The notes below the pieces were generated by a model. The model made no database searches and was not told the origin of the DNA. It worked only from the letters and a program-made list of their open reading frames with translations. DNA of 7,329 nucleotides from NCBI GenBank assembly GCA_947457285.1, contig CANGVZ010000099.1:1-7329 (forward strand). Reading direction: 5' to 3'. Shown one piece after another: positions 6,825-7,329 of this stretch. How positions within the stretch are numbered: position 1 is the first letter of the stretch; every line of letters starts with the position of its first letter. Source of the stretch: Flavobacteriales bacterium. GTDB lineage: Bacteria > Bacteroidota > Bacteroidia > Flavobacteriales_D > Sanyastnellaceae. The position numbers and the translations under genes were made by a program.

Positions 6825-7329
6825 TATTCAATATCTTTTTTGCACTGCATCAAGCCCTCTTGCCAAGAGAGCAGATCAATGCCGGTGTTTTGTTCAAATT
6901 TATCTGCTGCTAATTTAGAATACTTTGGGCGTATTGCTTTGGTGGGAAAACGATTACTGTCAACTGGATGAACAGGTACATTCAAATCGAACACTTTGAC
7001 GATTTCTTTTGCAAAATCGTACCAGGATGCCACGCCATGTTGTGAATAGTGGTAGAGTCCAGTTTCGATTGCTTGACCGGCATTCAACCGAACGATCATT
7101 CGGTTGATGTCATGAGCCAGTGAACGCGCATAGGTGGGAGATGCAAATTGATCGTTTACCACATTTAATTCTCCTTTTTCTTTGGCAAGACGAATCATTG
7201 TTTTCATAAAATTATGTCCAAAGCTGCTGTAAAGCCAAGATGTACGAAGCACAAACGCTCTCGCGCCTGAGTTGAGCACATTATTTTCACCATTCAACTT
7301 GGCCCTGCCGTATTCATTCAATGGACTCA
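6824..7329 (-). CDS. rfbD: dTDP-4-dehydrorhamnose reductase, C-terminal part (5' end off the right edge)
   Basis: The frame enters from the right edge and gives 167 residues to a TAA at 6826-6824. The visible part begins SPLNEYGRAKLNGE, which contains the catalytic YxxxK motif of short-chain dehydrogenase/epimerase-type enzymes in the form typical of RmlD/RfbD. Then follow FVLRTSWLYSSFGHNF, VVNDQFASPTYARSLA, GLYHYSQHGVASWYDFA and TKAIRPKYSKLA, all landmarks of RmlD. The family is about 280-300 residues long, so roughly the first 120, with the Rossmann nucleotide-binding Gly-rich motif, are missing. The enzyme reduces dTDP-4-dehydro-L-rhamnose to dTDP-L-rhamnose for surface polysaccharide synthesis. 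A TTG near 7321 is an internal Leu of the PLNEYG motif, not the start. The last codon overlaps the pgcA start. Confidence 0.93.
   Translation of the reverse strand, partial: SPLNEYGRAKLNGENNVLNSGARAFVLRTSWLYSSFGHNFMKTMIRLAKEKGELNVVNDQFASPTYARSLAHDINRMIVRLNAGQAIETGLYHYSQHGVASWYDFAKEIVKVFDLNVPVHPVDSNRFPTKAIRPKYSKLAADKFEQNTGIDLLSWQEGLMQCKKDIE

Noticed and set aside
7319..7321. TTG as the start of a short rfbD-like gene
   Set aside because: The codons before it (Ser-Pro) complete the conserved PLNEYG motif, so the frame continues beyond the right edge.

Overview
All recognisable genes in this 7.3-kb window lie on the minus strand, so they read from right to left. The window looks like chromosomal DNA of a Bacteroidota member (class not resolvable from this sequence). 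Three things support that. There is a HYC_CC_PP family protein and a SusC-style receptor with a carboxypeptidase-regulatory-like N-terminal domain. Two intergenic regions carry exact matches to the Bacteroidota -7 promoter element TAnnTTTG. Leaders are A-rich and lack clear Shine-Dalgarno sequences. No RNA genes, CRISPR arrays or insertion sequences were seen, and no gene-free stretch exceeds about 65 bp.

Layout in transcription order. (1) Positions 7329-6824 hold the C-terminal part of RmlD/RfbD, dTDP-4-dehydrorhamnose reductase. Its stop overlaps the start of (2), a complete PgcA-type phosphoglucomutase/phosphomannomutase (6824-5094), at a TAATG junction. Together they point to glucose-1-phosphate and dTDP-rhamnose metabolism for surface polysaccharide. 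(3) After a short intergenic region with a Bacteroidota-type promoter comes a three-gene, apparently metal-related envelope cassette. It consists of a small Cys-rich HYC_CC_PP protein (5031-4633), a secreted heavy-metal-associated (HMA) domain protein (4571-4227), and a TonB-dependent outer-membrane receptor (4224-1966). The receptor has a His-rich mature N-terminus and a CxxxCC motif at the start of its plug. (4) A second promoter match precedes pccB, the carboxyltransferase subunit of a biotin-dependent acyl-CoA carboxylase (1916-375). (5) Ten bases further on, yicC, an endoribonuclease of the YicC/YloC family, starts at 364 and runs off the left edge.

The most interesting part is the metal cassette. 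Its three products would place Cys/His ligands in the envelope, most plausibly for copper or a similar soft metal; that metal assignment is inference. The gap between its first two genes is almost filled by a nested inverted repeat (4575-4638). It covers the stop of the first gene and ends three bases before the start of the second, a layout suggesting translational coupling or mRNA processing. The cassette promoter lies so close to the first ATG that its mRNA may be leaderless or nearly so. The rest is ordinary housekeeping.
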